Below, in pieces: positions 26,646 through 36,700 of a DNA stretch of 44,936 nucleotides; the stretch's first letter is position 1, and every line of letters begins with the position of its first letter. The notes beneath the pieces are model-generated. The model did no database searches, was not told the origin of the DNA, and was given only the letters and a program-made list of their open reading frames with translations. The position numbers were made by a program, and so were the translations under genes. This DNA comes from Betaproteobacteria bacterium UBA7395. GTDB taxonomy: Bacteria; Pseudomonadota; Gammaproteobacteria; Burkholderiales; Rhodocyclaceae. The DNA is taken from assembly GCA_002470165.1 (NCBI GenBank), contig DKNF01000266.1, positions 1 through 44,936 of the forward strand, read 5' to 3'.

Positions 26646-27356
26646 ATGCCGAACTGCTCACGCCCCCCCATGCACACTGGCCGGCTTGCCAGCTCCATCG
26701 CCGGACTGCTGCTGACCACGCTCGCCCCGCTGGCAATGGCGGCGAGCTGTGCCGATCTGCCGCCCAGCCAGGTCGAGGTCATCCTGCTGGAAACCCCGGC
26801 AAGCCGGAACTTCAGTTACAGCTACCGGCAACTCCGCGGCCTGACCGAAGACTACAACCGCCGTGACATCGAAACATTGGGCCTGGCCCGGGGCACGGCC
26901 AGCGCGCGCTTCGAGGTCAAGGGACAGATCCTTCAGGCCGATGGCAGACAAACCGAATGCGCCAGCTTCAACATCAAGCTCAGTTACGGCTTCAGCCCGA
27001 TCGTCGTCTATGTAGGCCGCGAATTCCCTCCCGGTACCTGCGCACACGATGAAATATACCGGCACGAACTCGAACATGTCGAAGCCTACCGCCAGCATGC
27101 ACGGGCGCTACACGAAGAAATCACCCAGCAGCTCAAGCGACGCTTCGAAGGCGGTCCACCATGGCATGGCGAGCGCGGCGAAACGGGGCAACGCCTGCAG
27201 CGCGAACTCGATGAACGCTGGCTTCCCTACATTCACCGGCTGCTCGACAAGGTCAAGCTTGCCCAACGCAAGATAGACTCACCAGAAGAATATGCCCGCA
27301 TTGGCGACAGTTGCGATGGCGAAATCAAACGCCTGCTCAAGCAACCCGCCCGCTGA
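26646..27356 (+). CDS. Periplasmic putative zinc protease (HELEH motif)
   Basis: A 236-residue protein with a signal peptide (hydrophobic run about 17-33, ending AMAA). A zinc-binding HExxH is visible as His140-Glu141-Leu-Glu-His144 in YRHELEHVEAYRQH. The segment before the motif (FNIKLSYGFSPIVVYV, then GTCAHDEIYRHELEH) resembles the secreted DUF922-type metalloprotease group, but the match is by eye. ATG 26646 is chosen because it precedes the signal peptide. ATG 26670 is a close alternative and would also leave a functional signal. Substrate unknown. It is convergent with the carbonic anhydrase gene, with 12 bases between the stops. Confidence 0.75.
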   Translation: MPNCSRPPMHTGRLASSIAGLLLTTLAPLAMAASCADLPPSQVEVILLETPASRNFSYSYRQLRGLTEDYNRRDIETLGLARGTASARFEVKGQILQADGRQTECASFNIKLSYGFSPIVVYVGREFPPGTCAHDEIYRHELEHVEAYRQHARALHEEITQQLKRRFEGGPPWHGERGETGQRLQRELDERWLPYIHRLLDKVKLAQRKIDSPEEYARIGDSCDGEIKRLLKQPAR

Positions 27357-27368
27357 AATTCTCCCGGA

Positions 27369-28028
27369 TTACTGCAACTGGTACACCGCCCCCTCCGGCG
27401 GCGCCTGCACACCCATCACGGCATCCGCCTCGACGAAGCTGCCGCGTTCGACGTCGAGCACCAGTACCTTGCCAGCCTCGATCAGGTAGTGCCAGCCATG
27501 CAGGAACAGGCGACCGGTTTCGACGCCCTGGCGGACCATGGGATATTCAAGCAAGCGTTCAAGCTGCAGGACCACCGAGCGTTGTTCGGTGCGCCGCAAC
27601 GCCTCGTCGCTGACGTTGACCGGCAATACGGCCGGCCGGGCGAAATCGAGCCAGGCATTGAGATTGGGCAGGGCTGCGTCGTGATCGTCGTAGAGCGCCC
27701 GGATGGCACCGCAATGACTGTGGCCGCAGACGACGATGTCGCGCACACCGAGGACGGCAACCGCGTACTCGACGGCAGCAGCCGTGCCGTGACCGACGTG
27801 CGCCGCGCTCCAGATCGGCACCAGGTTGCCGACATTGCGCACCACGAACAGCTCGCCCGGCCCTGCACCGGTCAGCAGATACGGCACCACGCGCGAATCG
27901 GAGCAGCCGATGAAGAGCATGCGCGGATGCTGGCCATTCTTGACCAGACGGCGGAAATGCTCGCGATAGCGGGGAAAGAAACGCCGTTCGAAACGGTTCA
28001 GTGATTGCAGCAGATCGTCCAAGCTCAC
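27369..28028 (-). CDS. Beta-class carbonic anhydrase
   Basis: A 219-residue enzyme interconverting CO2 and bicarbonate. Zinc ligands are clear: Cys42 in the IGCSDSRV motif (with catalytic Asp44), and His103 and Cys106 in CGHSHCGAI. The start is GTG 28028, whose first three bases overlap the TGA of the preceding gene (GTGA), so translation is coupled to that gene. It is the last gene of the long minus-strand nar locus. Carbonic anhydrase is not a standard member of nar operons. A role in bicarbonate or pH balance during anaerobic growth is conceivable but unproven. Confidence 0.95.
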   Translation of the reverse strand: MSLDDLLQSLNRFERRFFPRYREHFRRLVKNGQHPRMLFIGCSDSRVVPYLLTGAGPGELFVVRNVGNLVPIWSAAHVGHGTAAAVEYAVAVLGVRDIVVCGHSHCGAIRALYDDHDAALPNLNAWLDFARPAVLPVNVSDEALRRTEQRSVVLQLERLLEYPMVRQGVETGRLFLHGWHYLIEAGKVLVLDVERGSFVEADAVMGVQAPPEGAVYQLQ

Positions 28029-28291
28029 TCCTCGGTATGCACGGTCAGCAACGGCATGCGCTCGCTCAGGTCGTCGCCTGGCGTGACGAAGATTTCCTCA
28101 ACCGTCCCCGCGTAGGGCGAAGGAATATCGAGCGCGACCTTGCCGGTTTCGACGACCAGGACGTTGTCGTCGACCGCCACCCGGTCACCCGGTTTGACCA
28201 GAATTTCGAGAATGAACACGCGCCCGTTGGCGCAGGCGCCGCAGCTGCTCCAGCACTCCGGATAGCGCGGCATGTAGATCGTTCGACGCAT
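28025..28291 (-). CDS. Stand-alone lipoyl/biotinyl-domain protein with CxxxCxxC cluster
   Basis: An 88-residue protein consisting of one biotinyl/lipoyl-like beta domain. Lys51 in VVETGKVALDIPSP occupies the position of the lipoylated or biotinylated lysine. A typical SPYAGTVEEIFVTPGD follows. Residues 13-20 (CWSSCGAC) add a Cys cluster (C13, C17, C20) that is not part of ordinary lipoyl domains. ATG 28291 is chosen because the longer frame starts at a TTG inside narL. The stop overlaps the GTG of the carbonic anhydrase gene, and narL ends seven bases upstream, so all belong to one transcript. No acyltransferase or carboxylase partner is nearby. Whether the lysine is modified, and by what, is unknown. 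Confidence 0.8.
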   Translation of the reverse strand: MRRTIYMPRYPECWSSCGACANGRVFILEILVKPGDRVAVDDNVLVVETGKVALDIPSPYAGTVEEIFVTPGDDLSERMPLLTVHTEE

Positions 28292-28298
28292 CGCCGGC

Positions 28299-28946
28299 TC
28301 AGCGGAAACCGTGGTCAATGGCGTACACCGCCGCCTGCACCCGACTGGTGATGTTCAGTTTCTTGAAAATGTTCTGCACGTGGATCTTGACCGTGCTGTC
28401 GGCCAGATTCAGCAACTGGGCAATTTCCTTGTTGCTATCGCCGCGGGCGATGTGCGAAAGGATTTCCCGCTCGCGCGGCGACAACGGGTTTTCGTCCTCT
28501 CCCTTGGCCACCTTGCGCCCGGGATTGCGCACGCCTTCGACGAGTTTGCTCGACATCTCCGGGCAAACCACGGTTTCGCCATGCGCCGCCTGGCGGATGG
28601 CGGCAACCAAGGCTTCAGTGTCGATGTTCTTCAGCAAATAACCCCGGGCCCCGGCACACAGGGCATCGATCAGGTCTTCGCCGTCCTCCGAAACGGTCAG
28701 CATCAGGACCTGCGCCCGGATTTTTTCAGCCGCCAGTATCTTCAGCACCTCGACCCCGGAAATGCCCGGCATGTGGAGATCGAGCAGGATCACATCGGGA
28801 TCGAGGCTCTTGGCGAGTTTCACCCCGGCCATCGGGTCGCCGGTTTCACCCAGCAGGACGAATTCCTCGTAACGGCGCAGCAGCGCGATGATGCCGCTGC
28901 GAAACAGGGTGTGATCGTCGATGATCAGCAGGGACAGTTTATTCAC
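28299..28946 (-). CDS. narL: Nitrate/nitrite response regulator NarL
   Basis: A 215-residue NarL/FixJ-type regulator. The receiver has the acidic pair Asp10-Asp11 and phospho-acceptor Asp56 in VILLDLHMPG. The C-terminal LuxR-type helix-turn-helix reads LSPREREILSHIARGDSNKEIAQLL ... STVKIHVQNIFKKL. It starts with GTG 28946, one base after the narX stop, so the pair is translated together. By analogy it binds TACYYMT heptamers to activate nar genes with nitrate. Only one imperfect heptamer (TACTCCG, minus strand near 40600) was noticed upstream of narK1. Confidence 0.93.
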   Translation of the reverse strand: MNKLSLLIIDDHTLFRSGIIALLRRYEEFVLLGETGDPMAGVKLAKSLDPDVILLDLHMPGISGVEVLKILAAEKIRAQVLMLTVSEDGEDLIDALCAGARGYLLKNIDTEALVAAIRQAAHGETVVCPEMSSKLVEGVRNPGRKVAKGEDENPLSPREREILSHIARGDSNKEIAQLLNLADSTVKIHVQNIFKKLNITSRVQAAVYAIDHGFR

Positions 28947-28947
28947 T

Positions 28948-30870
28948 TCACGCTCCCGGACTTGAGAAATGGCGCAGCAGGAGGACGATCCTTGTCCCCT
29001 CGCCCACGCGCGACTGGATCTGCACTTCGCCGCCGATACGCGCCGCGCGCTCGCGCATGATGCTCAGCCCGACATGATCTTCAGAGCGCGATGCTTCCGG
29101 CGCGAAACCGACACCGTCGTCCTCGATGACGATGCGGATGCGCGCGCCTTCATGTTCGAAACGCACAGCCACGTGCTGGGCCCCGGCATGCTTGCGGATG
29201 TTGGAGAGCGCTTCCTGGACGATGTGGATGATCTGGATGCCCTCGTCCTCCGCCACCTGCAGCAGACCGACCTGGCGTTTGAAGTTGACGGCCATGCCGG
29301 TCTGTACCTCAAAGCGTTGCAGCACCGTCATCAGCGCCGTTTCCAGGTCGGCGTGGCTGGCCCGGGTACGGAAATGCACCAGCAGTTCGCGCACGTCGTC
29401 GTAGCTTTCCTGCACGCCGTTGCGGATGCGCTCGGCAACCTCCTGCGCCTCGGCGGTTTCCTCATGGCGCAACGAGTCCTGCAACAACTGGGTCTGGATG
29501 TTCAGATAGGCCAGGCCCTGGGCAATCGAATCGTGCAGCTCCTGGGCCAGCAGGTTGCGTTCTTCGTAAACCGCCGCTTCCTTTTCGCGACTGCGCAGAC
29601 GCAGGTTTTCGATGGCCACGCCGAGGTGCTTGCCGAGAATGTCGAGCAAGGCCATTTCCTGCGGGGAAAACTGCCGTTCCTGGCGGTAATAGAGGTTGAA
29701 CACGCCGACGACCTGCTTCTGGCAGACGATGGAAAACGCGCTGGCCGTGCGAAAGCCCTCGTGCACGCAGGTTTCCCGACACATCAGCGGCGGCGGATTG
29801 GCGGTATCGATCTGCTGCGACTGCCCCGAACTGAGAACCGCACCGCACAGGCATTCGCCGCAGCGCAAGCTGCTTTCCTCGGCGACAAAAGCGGCCGACA
29901 GCCCCTCGTGGGAAACCGGTTCCATGAATTCGCTATCGCGCCCGAGCAAACGGATCATGCAGGCGTCGGCCCCCATGGCCACCCGCACGCGCCGGCGAAA
30001 CCCATGACAGATGTCCTGCAGCCCGACCGGCTCATTGAGAAAGGCCGTCGTTTCGTAGAGGACGCTCAGTTCCTGATTGCGCTCGGCCAGCGTCCGGGTT
30101 TTGCTGGTCACACGCTCTTCCAATGTTGCGTACAAATTCTGCAGATGCTGAACCATCTGGTTGAACCCCGATGCCAGGGCACCGAATTCGTCCCGGGACT
30201 CGAGCGGCAGGCGGACGCTGAAGTCGTCGCCCAGCATGCGCTTGATACCGCCGTGCAGGAGATCGACCGGGCGGATGACCTGGACGAAGAAGAAGCGGAT
30301 CAGGATCAGGGTGCCCAGCACGGCCAGGATGATCAGGCCGACCTGCAACGTGCGCAGCAGATTGGTGTTGAATGCGTAATTGCGTTCCATGGCCTGGACC
30401 AGGCTATCGATCTGCGCAACGAAATCGCGGACTGAGGCCTGGTAGGACTGGAAGGCGCGGGTCTGCAATTCGACATCGTCGGCCCGGTCGAAATCGGCAA
30501 GCAGCGGCACGATGCGCTCGCGCCAGTCCTGTTCGACGCGCTCCAGTTGCTGGCTGATCCGGTTGTCGCGCGGCGGCGCCAGCGGGCGCAGCGGGTCGCC
30601 ACGACGCAGGTCGGCCAGGATGTGTTCGAACTCCCGGATTTCCCCGGCCAGATTCGCTTGCTGGCCGGACACCGGCTCGGGATGCTGGAGCAGGTTGCCG
30701 ATGCGGTAGGAGCGCATGCGCAAACTCCCGGCGTCGTTGATCGCCGCCGCACCGCCTTCGAGCTTCCAGGAAATGAGCAGCGTCATGCCGACAGCCAGCA
30801 AGGCCACCAGGAAGAACACGGTCAGGATACCGATGATCTTGTTGGCGAGCTTTTGCTGGCTGTCAGGCAT
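28948..30870 (-). CDS. narX: Nitrate/nitrite sensor histidine kinase NarX
   Basis: A 640-residue kinase. TM1 (about 14-34) is followed by the nitrate-binding P-box (NDAGSLRMRSYRIGNLL, about 45-61), a periplasmic helical domain, TM2 (about 175-198), HAMP, a coiled coil and a GAF-like domain (about 280-425). The HisKA_3 domain has His446 in LLAQELHDSIAQGL, and the ATPase has IEDDGVGF. The GAF region contains a Cys cluster (337, 340, 342, 364, 368), comparable to the central Cys-rich module of NarX proteins and perhaps redox-sensitive. The narI gene ends 30 bases upstream and narL follows after one base, placing the sensor inside the operon it is expected to control. Confidence 0.93.
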   Translation of the reverse strand: MPDSQQKLANKIIGILTVFFLVALLAVGMTLLISWKLEGGAAAINDAGSLRMRSYRIGNLLQHPEPVSGQQANLAGEIREFEHILADLRRGDPLRPLAPPRDNRISQQLERVEQDWRERIVPLLADFDRADDVELQTRAFQSYQASVRDFVAQIDSLVQAMERNYAFNTNLLRTLQVGLIILAVLGTLILIRFFFVQVIRPVDLLHGGIKRMLGDDFSVRLPLESRDEFGALASGFNQMVQHLQNLYATLEERVTSKTRTLAERNQELSVLYETTAFLNEPVGLQDICHGFRRRVRVAMGADACMIRLLGRDSEFMEPVSHEGLSAAFVAEESSLRCGECLCGAVLSSGQSQQIDTANPPPLMCRETCVHEGFRTASAFSIVCQKQVVGVFNLYYRQERQFSPQEMALLDILGKHLGVAIENLRLRSREKEAAVYEERNLLAQELHDSIAQGLAYLNIQTQLLQDSLRHEETAEAQEVAERIRNGVQESYDDVRELLVHFRTRASHADLETALMTVLQRFEVQTGMAVNFKRQVGLLQVAEDEGIQIIHIVQEALSNIRKHAGAQHVAVRFEHEGARIRIVIEDDGVGFAPEASRSEDHVGLSIMRERAARIGGEVQIQSRVGEGTRIVLLLRHFSSPGA

Positions 30871-30900
30871 GTCGCTGCACGTCCCTGTGTTGGTGATGAA

Positions 30901-31590
30901 TCAGGCCCGACGTTTGGCCCGGACGATCTGGTAAGCCCGCCCGAGGTAGTTCACCGGTGCCGTCAGGACATGCACCAGGCGGGTGAAGGGAAAGACCAGA
31001 AAGACGGTCATGCCGAAGAACAGATGGGTCTTGAAAACCGAATCCACATTATCCAGCAATTCCGGTTGCGGGTTCAGCGTCAGGATGCTCTGCACCCAGT
31101 TGGCCAGCGCCAGCATGACTTCCGGGTTGCCGTGGTTGGCGTGACCGATGGAGACGGGAATGGTCGCCAGGCCGAGCAGCAGCGTCAGCATCAGCCAGCT
31201 CAGGACGAACATGTCCGAACCGCGCCCAGCTGCCCGCACGCGGGCATTGGTCAGACGACGGAACCACAACGCCAGGCCGCCGAGCAGCATCATGCCGCCG
31301 AACACCGTACCGGCAATGATCGCCAGCCACTGGTGCTGCATGTCGGAGACGCCGAGCGCCAGCCACAGGCCGTGCGGCAATACCAGGCCGGCGAAATGCC
31401 CGGCGAAGATGGCCAGGATGCCGATATGGAAGAAATTGCTGGCGAAGACCATGCCGCCCTTCGACAGCAACTGCGTCGAGTCCGTCTTCCAGGTGTATTG
31501 CTCCCGGTCGTAACGGATCCAGCAGCCGATGACGAAGACGGTCAGCACGATGTACGGATAGACCGCAAAAACGAATTTCGAAAGATTCAT
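30901..31590 (-). CDS. narI: Respiratory nitrate reductase gamma subunit (cytochrome b)
   Basis: A 229-residue membrane protein with five hydrophobic segments that takes electrons from quinol and passes them through two b hemes to NarH. Heme-ligand histidines are recognisable: His55 and His65 (NFFHIGILAIFAGHFAGL) and His189 and His207 (KTHLFFGMTVFLVFPFTRLVHVL). These align closely with the four ligands of E. coli NarI. A ribosome site (GAGGAG) precedes ATG 31590. It follows narJ by 10 bases and is the last structural nar gene before narX. Confidence 0.97.
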   Translation of the reverse strand: MNLSKFVFAVYPYIVLTVFVIGCWIRYDREQYTWKTDSTQLLSKGGMVFASNFFHIGILAIFAGHFAGLVLPHGLWLALGVSDMQHQWLAIIAGTVFGGMMLLGGLALWFRRLTNARVRAAGRGSDMFVLSWLMLTLLLGLATIPVSIGHANHGNPEVMLALANWVQSILTLNPQPELLDNVDSVFKTHLFFGMTVFLVFPFTRLVHVLTAPVNYLGRAYQIVRAKRRA

Positions 31591-31600
31591 GTTGCTCTCC

Positions 31601-32149
31601 TCAGGCCGCCAGTTTCACCAGCGAGCCGAATTGGTTCACGACGCCGATCAGACGGGCATACGGGCTGGCCGCCTTGTCCAGGTTGTCGGCGATCACGCCG
31701 AGCACCTTGCCGGCGTCGCCCAGGAAAACGCGGGCTTCGTCGACCGCCAGCTCGGAAACGAACTCCAGCATCAGCGGCAGGAAGTCCGGCAACTCCTTCT
31801 CGTCGTGCTGGTAGCCGTAGCTCTTCAGGTACTCGGTCAGATCGATCAGTGCCGGGCCGCGCGTCTTCTCCTCGCCAAAAATGTGGTGAGTCAGATGCAG
31901 GCTGTGTTCCGGCGTCAGGTCGAAGGTCTGCACGTAATTGGCCTGGACCACGGTCGCCTCGTTGTCGAGCAGGTAGTCGATGACGTAGGCGACGCCAAGG
32001 TGGTTCTCGGCGCTGAGCAGCCCCTGTTCGTCGAGATTCTCGACCAGGGTCAGCGCGCTGCCGGCCTGCGCGACTTCGCGGCGCAGTTCAGCAAGCAAGG
32101 CATCATCCGGGTAATCGAGCAGTGCCGAAAGCAGTTTGAAAATCAGCAT
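31601..32149 (-). CDS. narJ: Nitrate reductase assembly chaperone
   Basis: A 182-residue cytoplasmic TorD/NarJ-family chaperone that guides molybdenum cofactor insertion into NarG and membrane attachment of the NarGH complex. Typical stretches are LLSALLDYPDD at the start, YVQTFDLTPEHSLHLTHHIFGE with the family's conserved core, and LPDFLPLMLEFVSEL. ATG 32149 is fixed by AGGAGA seven bases upstream. The open frame continues upstream only within narH. It is not part of the mature enzyme. Confidence 0.96.
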   Translation of the reverse strand: MLIFKLLSALLDYPDDALLAELRREVAQAGSALTLVENLDEQGLLSAENHLGVAYVIDYLLDNEATVVQANYVQTFDLTPEHSLHLTHHIFGEEKTRGPALIDLTEYLKSYGYQHDEKELPDFLPLMLEFVSELAVDEARVFLGDAGKVLGVIADNLDKAASPYARLIGVVNQFGSLVKLAA

Positions 32150-32159
32150 GTCCGTCTCC

Positions 32160-33710
32160 TCACTTCTTCTTGGCGGCCAACGGCGCCGGTTCGCGGGGTT
32201 CCATGCTCTCGGTCCGGCGTTCCGGGAAGAGCGCAAAGGGCGACTGACCGTTGGCCGAGTCGTTGCCGAAGCTGAAGCCGTTTTGCCCCTGGAAGCCGTG
32301 GTAATCGTCGAGCGAGATTTCCTGGTGCGAGGTCGGAATGACGAAACGGTCCTCGTAATTGGCAATCGCCAGATAGCGGTACATCGCCTTGGCCGTGTCC
32401 TCGTCGATGCCAGCGGCAGTCAGCGGGCGGATGTCCGGCGTGCCTTCGACATTGACCGAGCGCATGTAGGAACGCATGGCGATCAGGCGGTTGAGTGCCG
32501 AGACGATGTATTCCTCCTTGCCGGCGGTCAGCAGGTTGGCCAGATACTTGACCGGCAGGCGCATCGCCGAGGCCTTGGGAATGACGCCGTCGGCTTCGGT
32601 CGGCAGGTTCTTCTGGTCGATCTGCGACTGCACCGGGGACAGCGGCGGCACATACCAGATCATCGGCAGCGTGCGGAATTCCGGATGCAGCGGGAAGGCG
32701 ATCTTCCATTCGACGGCCATCTTGTAGATCGGCGACTTCTGGGCGGCGTCGATCCACGACTGCGGCACGCCGTCGGCCAGCGCCTGCTCGATGATCTTCG
32801 GGTCATTCGGATCGACGAAGAGGTCGAGGTGGGCCTTGTACAGATCCTGCTCGTTGTCGGTACTGGCGGCATCAAGCATCTTGTCGGCGTCGTAGAGGAT
32901 GATGCCGTTGTAGCGGATGCGACCGACGCAGGATTCCGAGCACACGGTCGGCAGGCCCGATTCGATGCGCGGGTAGCAGCCGATGCACTTCTCGGCTTTC
33001 GACGATTCCCAGTTGAAGAAGACCTTCTTGTACGGGCAGCCCGAGATGCACATGCGCCAGCCGCGGCAACGATCCTGGTCGGCAACGACGATGCCGTCCT
33101 CCTCGCGCTTGTACATTGCCCCGGAGGGGCACGAAGCGACGCAGGCCGGGTTGATGCAATGGTTGCAGATGCGCGGCAGGTAGAGATGGAAGGTGTTCTC
33201 GAACTGCTTGTACATCTCCTTTTCCATGTTCGAGAAATTGCTGTCCTTCGAGCGCTTCTCGAATTCACCGGCGAGGTCGTCTTCCCAATTGGGCCCCCAG
33301 GTGATCTTGTCCATCTTCTCGCCGGTGATCTGCGACACCGGCCGGGCCGTCGGCGCGGCTTCCGACAGCGGCGCGTTCTGCAGGCGGGCGTAGTCGTAGG
33401 TGAAAGGCTCGTAGTAATCGTCGATCTCGGGCATGTTGGGGTTGGCGAAGATCTGGACGATCTTCTTCAACTTGCCGCCGGCCTTGAGTTCGAGCTTGCC
33501 GTTGAGCTTGGTCCAGCCACCCTGCCATTTCTCCTGGTTTTCCCAGTTCTTCGGGTAGCCGATGCCGGGCTTGGATTCGACGTTGTTGAACCAGGCGTAT
33601 TCGATGCCCTTGCGGTTGGACCAGACGTTCTTGCAGGTCACCGAGCAGGTATGGCAGCCGATGCACTTGTCGAGGTTGAATACCATCGCGAATTGTGCGC
33701 GAATTTTCAT
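32160..33710 (-). CDS. narH: Respiratory nitrate reductase beta subunit (Fe-S)
   Basis: A 516-residue iron-sulfur subunit relaying electrons from NarI to NarG. Four Cys clusters are visible: CIGCHTCSVTC near residue 16, CNHCINPACVASCP near 183, CRGWRMCISGCP near 217, and CIGCYPRIESGLPTVCSESC near 244. The Trp in CRGWRMC marks the 3Fe-4S site, as in E. coli NarH. AGGAGA lies six bases before ATG 33710. It follows narG by 26 bases. Confidence 0.98.
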   Translation of the reverse strand: MKIRAQFAMVFNLDKCIGCHTCSVTCKNVWSNRKGIEYAWFNNVESKPGIGYPKNWENQEKWQGGWTKLNGKLELKAGGKLKKIVQIFANPNMPEIDDYYEPFTYDYARLQNAPLSEAAPTARPVSQITGEKMDKITWGPNWEDDLAGEFEKRSKDSNFSNMEKEMYKQFENTFHLYLPRICNHCINPACVASCPSGAMYKREEDGIVVADQDRCRGWRMCISGCPYKKVFFNWESSKAEKCIGCYPRIESGLPTVCSESCVGRIRYNGIILYDADKMLDAASTDNEQDLYKAHLDLFVDPNDPKIIEQALADGVPQSWIDAAQKSPIYKMAVEWKIAFPLHPEFRTLPMIWYVPPLSPVQSQIDQKNLPTEADGVIPKASAMRLPVKYLANLLTAGKEEYIVSALNRLIAMRSYMRSVNVEGTPDIRPLTAAGIDEDTAKAMYRYLAIANYEDRFVIPTSHQEISLDDYHGFQGQNGFSFGNDSANGQSPFALFPERRTESMEPREPAPLAAKKK

Positions 33711-33736
33711 GTTGATCTCCTAGATTGCGTTCGCGA

Positions 33737-36700
33737 TTACTTGCTGCCGACACCGACCGGATTGCGCTGGGCTTCGCGTTCCGGGGTCAGCGGACGTTCC
33801 AGCCAGTCGATATCGCGGTCCTCGACCTTGTGCAGCACCACCTGCTCGTCGCGGTTGCAGCCGACCGTGCCGTAGTAGTTGAAGCCATAGGCGAGCTGGG
33901 CGTAGCCGCCGACCATGTTGGTCGGCTTGACGACGACGCGGGTGACCGAGTTGAGGATGCCGCCGCGTTTGCCGGACGACGGCGAACCCGGCACGTTTAC
34001 GTTCTTCTCCTGGGCGTGGTACATCAGCGCCATGCCGCGCGGGACGCGCTGCGACACCACCGCCCGGGCCATCGTCGCGCCGTTGGCGTTGATCGCCTCG
34101 ACCCAGTCGTTGTCGGCCAGGCCGATCTGCCTGGCGTCGTCCTCGGCGATCCAGATGTAGGGACCGCCGCGGAACAGCGTCAGCATGCGCAGGTTGTCCT
34201 GGTAGCTGGAGTGGATGCCCCACTTCGAGTGCGGCGTGATCCACGACAGCGTCAGGTGCGGCTTGCGGCGCACACTGTCGGGGACGGTTTCATGGGCCTT
34301 CAGGTCGACCGGCGGCTTGAACACGCAGAAGCCTTCGCCGAAGTCGAGGAACCACTCGTGATCCTGGTAGAAGTGGGCGCGGCCGGTCAGCGTGCGGAAC
34401 GGGATGTGCTCGTGGATGTTGGTGTAGCCGGCGGTGTAGGACACCGTTTCCGACTCGATCCCCGACCAGGTCGGCGCGGTGATGATCTTGCGCGGCTGGG
34501 CGACGATGTCGCGGAAGGTGATCTTGTCCTCATGGCGGCCGGCGTACAGGTGATGGTGATCGAGGCCGGTCTTCTTCGACAGCGCCGACCACGACTTGTG
34601 GGCAACCTCGCCATTGGTTTCCGGCGCCATGCGCATCACCGAGTCGCAGACGTAGATGTCCTCTTCCAGCGACGGCATGCCCTTGGACACGCCATCGACC
34701 TGGACGGTCTTGTTGAGGACGGCGAGTTCCTTGTATTCCTGCTCGGTGTTCCAGTCGATGCCCTTGACGTTGTTGCCGAGCTTGGTCATCAAGGGGCCGA
34801 GCGCGATGTACTTGTTGTAAGTCTGGCCGTAGTCGCGCTCGACCAGGCGCAGCGCGGCCATGGTCTTGCCCGGGATCGGCTCGCACTCGCCGCGCTTCCA
34901 GTTCTTGACCTGACCGAAAGGCTGGGCCAGCTCCATCGGGGAATCGTGCTGCATCGGCAAGGCAACTAGGTCGCGCTTCTTGCCCAGGTGCTTTTCGGCA
35001 AGTTTGGAGAAGGTCTCGGCAATCGCCTTGAAGATCTGCCAGTCCGACTTCGATTCCCAACCCGGCGTCACGGCTTCGCCCAGCGGGTGGATGAAGGGGT
35101 GCATGTCGGTGGTATTGAGGTCGTTCTTCTCGTACCAGGTTGCCGTCGGCAGGATGATGTCGGAGTAGGCGCCGGTGGAATTGAGGCGGAAGTTGATGTC
35201 CACCATCAGGTCCAGCTTGCCGACCGGGCCGTCTTCCAGGTAATTGACCTGGCTGCAGGCGGCGCCGTGGGTGCCCTCCTGCATCACGCCGTTCTGGGCG
35301 CCGAGCAGGTGCTTGAGGAAGTACTCGTGGCCCTTGGCCGAGGTGCCGATCAGGTTGGCGCGCCAGACGAACAGATTGCGCGGCCAGTTGACCGGGTTGT
35401 CCGGGTCGGCGAAAGCAACGTCGAGCTTGCCGCTCTTGAGTTCTTCGACCACATGTTTGGCGATGCCGGCCTCGTCGGTCGCACCCTTCTTCTCGGCTTC
35501 AGCGACGAGGTCGAGCGGATTGCGATTGAAATGCGGCGCCCCCGGCAACCAGCCCATGCGCACCGCATCGACGTTGTAGTCGGCGAGCGTGTAGCCCTTG
35601 TACTTGTTCTTACCGGCGGGCGACAGCAGTGCATCGGCATCGACCGTTTCGTAACGCCACTGGTCCGTGTGGAAATACCAGTACGAGGTCGAGTTCTGAT
35701 GCCGCGGCGGCCGTTGCCAGTCGGTGGCGAAGGCGATCGGCGCCCAGCCGGCCTGCGGGCGCAGCTTTTCCTGGCCGACGTAATGCGCCCAGCCGCCGCC
35801 GGTCTGGCCGACACAACCGCACATGTGCAGCAGGTTCATGATCGACCGGTAAGTCATGTCATTGTGGTACCAGTGGTTGATCGCCGCGCCCATGATGACC
35901 ATCGACTTGCCGCGAGTCTTCGACGCGTTCTCGGCAAACTCGCGACCGGTACGTTCGATGTCGGCGGCCTTGACGCCGGTCACCTTAGCCGCCCAGGCCG
36001 GGGTGTAGGCGACATCGGCATCGTCGTAGGATTTGGCGACGTTGCCGCCACCCAGCCCGCGATCGATCCCGTACTGGGCAATCTGCAGGTCGAACACACT
36101 GGTCACCAGTGCTTCCTCGCCATTGGCCAGCTTGACGATGCGGACCGGTACATTGCGCAGGATCAGCGTCGATTCGCCATTCTCGAAATGCGGGAAGCCG
36201 ACGCTGACCACGCCGTCGCGGCGCTCGATGCAGCTCAGTTCGGCTTCGATCTCACCACCGGCCGCCTGTTCGAGCAGGTTCCATTTGCCGTCCTCGCCCC
36301 AGCGGAAACCGATCGAACCGTTGGGCACGACGAAGGACTGGCGCTTGCTGTCGAAGACCACGGTCTTCCATTCGGGGTTGTTCGCTTCGCCCAGGTTATC
36401 GACGAAGTCGGAGGCGCGCAGGTTGCGGTCGGAGACCCAGTTTTCACCATGCCGGCGCAGCATCACCTGCATCGGCATGTCGGTGTACTTGCGGGCGTAT
36501 TCCAGGAAATAGGCGTCCTGGCGGTCGATGAAGTATTCCTTGAGCGCGACGTGGCCCATGGCCAGGAAAGCCGCCGTGTCGGTGCCCTGGCGGACCGGCA
36601 TCCACAGGTCGGCGAACTTCACGTACTCGGCGTAGTCCGGCGCCATCGAGACGATCTTGGCGCCCTTGTAGCGGACTTCGGTGGCGAAGTGGGCATCCGG

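Noticed and set aside
28292..28318. Longer start of the lipoyl-domain protein inside narL
   Set aside because: It would begin at TTG and overlap narL by 20 bases. ATG 28291 fits the domain start.
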